DNA from: Mollicutes bacterium
GTDB taxonomy: Bacteria; Bacillota_I; Bacilli_A; RF39; UBA660
Length of the DNA: 7,613 nt
NCBI GenBank assembly: GCA_003560455.1
Contig: PWIL01000133.1
Coordinates: 1-7,613, forward strand
Direction: 5' to 3'
Part shown: positions 5,766 to 7,613 of the stretch, piece after piece
How positions within the stretch are numbered: position 1 is the stretch's first letter
Layout of the letters: the number at the start of each line of letters is the position of its first letter
Made by a program: the position numbers and the translations under genes
The notes under the pieces: model-generated
Seen by the model: the letters and a program-made list of their open reading frames with translations, nothing else
Databases searched by the model: none
What the model was told of the DNA's origin: nothing

Positions 5766-7496
5766 ATGGATCAATTAACGTTTCAAATAATTACAATCTC
5801 AGTACTATTGATTTTAGTATTGCTTATTATGTTGCTAATAATTCGTAGTTATAAAAAACAAAAATTAAAAGAAAAAATAAACGAACTAGAATTTCAAAAA
5901 AACCAAATTGATGGATCATCAATTTCACCAGAATTAAATAAAATTGAAACCTTTTTAAAAAATGAAAAATTAGAAACCATGTATACTGATTGGTGTAAGA
6001 GGTTAGAACAACTAAAAAAAACCGAACTGCCCAAATTAACCGATATGATTATTGAAGCCGATTATTCATTATCCAAAGTTGACCATAAAAGTTCAGTCCA
6101 TAAACTAGCCAAATTAGAATTAGAAGTTTATAAAACGCAAACTTATTCTGATGTTTTATTAGCAGAAATTATGGAAATCACTAATAGTGAAGAAAAAAAC
6201 CGAGCGATAATTATTAAACTAAAAGAAAAATATCGCGAATTATATCGTAAATTTGATGCCGAAAAAGGTGAATATGAAGAAGTATCCGGATATGTTAAAA
6301 CGCAATTTGAAAACATTAGCGCCCGTTTTGATCAATTTGAAGACTTAATGGAAAAAAATGAATATACCGAGGTAACAAAAGTTGTTAAAGCACTTGAAGA
6401 AATGTTGAAGCATATTGAAGTAGTCGTTGAAGAAACGCCTATGATAGTAGTCACTGCCAACCATGTTTTAGATAAAAAAATAAATGAAGTTCAAAGCATT
6501 TATGATCAAATGAAAAAAGATGGCTATCCATTAGATTACTTAAATATTGATTACAATATTCAAGAAGCTCGTAAAAAAATAAACGACAGTAAAGAACGCT
6601 TAAAAGTTTTAAATTTAGAAGATAGTTTATTTGAATTAAACATTTTAGTTGAATATTTTGATTCATTATTTAATGATTTTGAACGCGAAAAACGCGATCG
6701 TGAAATATATGAAAAAAACCAACAACAATTTGTGCAAGATTTAGAAAAATTAAATACCTTAATGGTTGAAATATTTCAACAAATTAACGAACTCAAAAAG
6801 GCCTATGACTTATCATCAACTGATGTTAATACTTTAAATGATAAACGCCAAGAACTAACCAAATTAAATGAGGATTACAAAATATTAATTGACCATACCA
6901 AAAACAATACCTTTGCATATTCAAAATTAATTACTGAAATCAATGGCTTAACCAAACGCCTAAAAACAATTGAAAACGAAATTCAAACAACCTTAAAATC
7001 AATTGGCAATATGAAAGAAGATGAACTGCGGGCGCGGCAACAACTTGATGAAATAAAAACAATTTTAAAAGATGCTAAATTAAAAATTCGTGATTATAAC
7101 TTGCCAATTATTCCTAAAACATATTATGTGGAAGCCAAAGAAGCTGATGCCGCGATAAAAGAAGTATTAAAAGAATTGGGCAAAATGCCAATCACAATTG
7201 AAGTTTTAAATACCCGTGTTGACACAGCCAGAGATTTAGCATTAAAACTATTTACAAACAATAAAGACATTATTAAAACGGCTATGTTTGCTGAAATGGC
7301 ATTAGTCTATGGTAATCGCTACCGTCCAATTGAGCAAGACTTAGAAAAACACTTAGCTTATGCCGAGTTGTTATTTTATCGTGGTGAATATCAAAAATCA
7401 TTAGAAACAACCGTTAACGCCCTAAATCGAATTGATGGTCGTATTTACGATAAACTTGTTAAACTTTATGAAGCAAAATGTGAGAACTTTAGTTAA
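5766..7496 (+). CDS. ezrA: Septation ring formation regulator EzrA
   Basis: With ATG 5766 the protein has 576 residues, close to the B. subtilis protein (about 560). EzrA is a membrane-anchored, spectrin-like coiled-coil protein of Firmicutes. It binds FtsZ, prevents misplaced Z rings and helps link the division ring to wall synthesis. The N-terminus has one membrane helix (~8-27, very Leu/Ile/Val-rich) with a short outer end, followed by Arg/Lys (RSYKKQK), so the long remainder is cytoplasmic. Most of residues 30-500 is helical and rich in Glu, Lys and Leu heptads. Near the C-terminus 'YGNRYR' (G516-N517-R518) fits the conserved QNR patch needed for septal localisation in Bacillus, followed by 'LLFYRGEYQKSLETTVNAL'. 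It has its own promoter region and is 18 bases from thiI, so the two are probably one transcript. Its presence implies FtsZ-based division and a phylogenetic place near Bacilli. Confidence 0.93.
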   Translation: MDQLTFQIITISVLLILVLLIMLLIIRSYKKQKLKEKINELEFQKNQIDGSSISPELNKIETFLKNEKLETMYTDWCKRLEQLKKTELPKLTDMIIEADYSLSKVDHKSSVHKLAKLELEVYKTQTYSDVLLAEIMEITNSEEKNRAIIIKLKEKYRELYRKFDAEKGEYEEVSGYVKTQFENISARFDQFEDLMEKNEYTEVTKVVKALEEMLKHIEVVVEETPMIVVTANHVLDKKINEVQSIYDQMKKDGYPLDYLNIDYNIQEARKKINDSKERLKVLNLEDSLFELNILVEYFDSLFNDFEREKRDREIYEKNQQQFVQDLEKLNTLMVEIFQQINELKKAYDLSSTDVNTLNDKRQELTKLNEDYKILIDHTKNNTFAYSKLITEINGLTKRLKTIENEIQTTLKSIGNMKEDELRARQQLDEIKTILKDAKLKIRDYNLPIIPKTYYVEAKEADAAIKEVLKELGKMPITIEVLNTRVDTARDLALKLFTNNKDIIKTAMFAEMALVYGNRYRPIEQDLEKHLAYAELLFYRGEYQKSLETTVNALNRIDGRIYDKLVKLYEAKCENFS

Positions 7497-7514
7497 AAAC
7501 TTGAGGTGAAAAAA

Positions 7515-7613
7515 ATGAAAAAAATAATTTTAGTAAAATATGGTGAATTATCAACTAAAGGTGATAATCGCCATATCTTTATTAAAACCTTAAAAAACAA
7601 TATTGAAAATACG
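7515..7613 (+). CDS. thiI: tRNA 4-thiouridine synthase ThiI, N-terminal fragment
   Basis: Thirty-three codons are visible before the window ends. ATG 7515 follows GAGGTGA (7503-7509) by five bases. The start 'MKKIILVKYGELSTKGDNR', then 'FIKTLKNNIE', matches the ThiI N-terminal ferredoxin-like domain ('RFGEISTKGKNR' type in Bacillus). ThiI adenylates and sulfurates U8 of tRNA, and in many bacteria it also passes sulfur to the thiamine thiazole pathway. The persulfide comes from a cysteine desulfurase. The THUMP and PP-loop domains lie beyond the window, so activity cannot be judged. In Bacillus a desulfurase gene (nifZ/iscS type) lies just before thiI; here ezrA is directly before it. Confidence 0.88.
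   Translation, partial: MKKIILVKYGELSTKGDNRHIFIKTLKNNIENT

Noticed and set aside
6451..6666. 71-residue open frame on the minus strand within ezrA
   Set aside because: It is opposite the EzrA coiled-coil region, with composition expected from the complement of Lys/Glu-rich codons, and no supporting signals.
1..7613. Mycoplasma-type genetic code (TGA as Trp)
   Set aside because: All genes read intact and reach family-typical lengths with TGA treated as stop. However, none of the seven visible stops is TGA, so its use as stop is not directly shown here.
1..7613. CRISPR arrays, tRNA or rRNA genes, insertion sequences
   Set aside because: I saw no regularly spaced direct repeats, cloverleaf-like segments, transposase frames or terminal inverted repeats in the intergenic stretches, all of which are under 220 bases.

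Overview
This window looks like a chromosomal segment from an AT-rich Bacilli or Tenericutes-like bacterium (G+C about 30% by eye). Candidates are an Acholeplasma, Izemoplasma, Haloplasma or RF39-type lineage, but the exact taxon cannot be fixed from the sequence. The reasons are strong AGGAGG-type ribosome sites, sigma-A-like promoters, a cysteine-free Bacillus-type ribosomal protein S4, and the Firmicutes cell-division protein EzrA followed directly by thiI. All intact frames are compatible with the standard bacterial code. The seven visible stops are six TAA and one TAG. All genes lie on the + strand.

Region 1 (1-1729) is a surface module. It holds the 3' end of a gene whose product ends in a dockerin-like domain. 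Thirteen bases later comes a complete gene for a secreted, membrane-anchored protein: signal peptide, cohesin-like domain, proline linker, two cadherin-like beta-sandwich repeats, one C-terminal transmembrane helix and a short basic tail. This reads as a two-gene receptor/ligand pair: the cohesin protein sits in the membrane and can hold a dockerin-tagged secreted protein at the cell surface. The pair ends in an intrinsic terminator. It is the most interesting part of the window.

Region 2 (1739-4355) holds a small four-cysteine zinc-finger-like protein with a basic tail, then a 758-residue PAS-GAF-PAS-GGDEF-HD-GYP protein. The latter can plausibly both make and degrade cyclic di-GMP and has no membrane segment. 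A stem-loop overlaps the extended -10 promoter in front of it.

Region 3 (4356-5197) has a strong promoter, a structured leader of about 150 nt that looks like an S4 autoregulatory leader, rpsD, and a strong terminator.

Region 4 (5208-7613) has a four-helix membrane protein of unknown function with its own terminator, then ezrA with its own short promoter region. After an 18-nt gap comes the 5' end of thiI, which runs off the window. From memory, B. subtilis also keeps rpsD, GAF/GGDEF-type genes, ezrA, nifZ and thiI near each other, so regions 2-4 look like an ancestral Bacilli neighbourhood in compacted form. The cysteine desulfurase gene usually found between ezrA and thiI is absent here.
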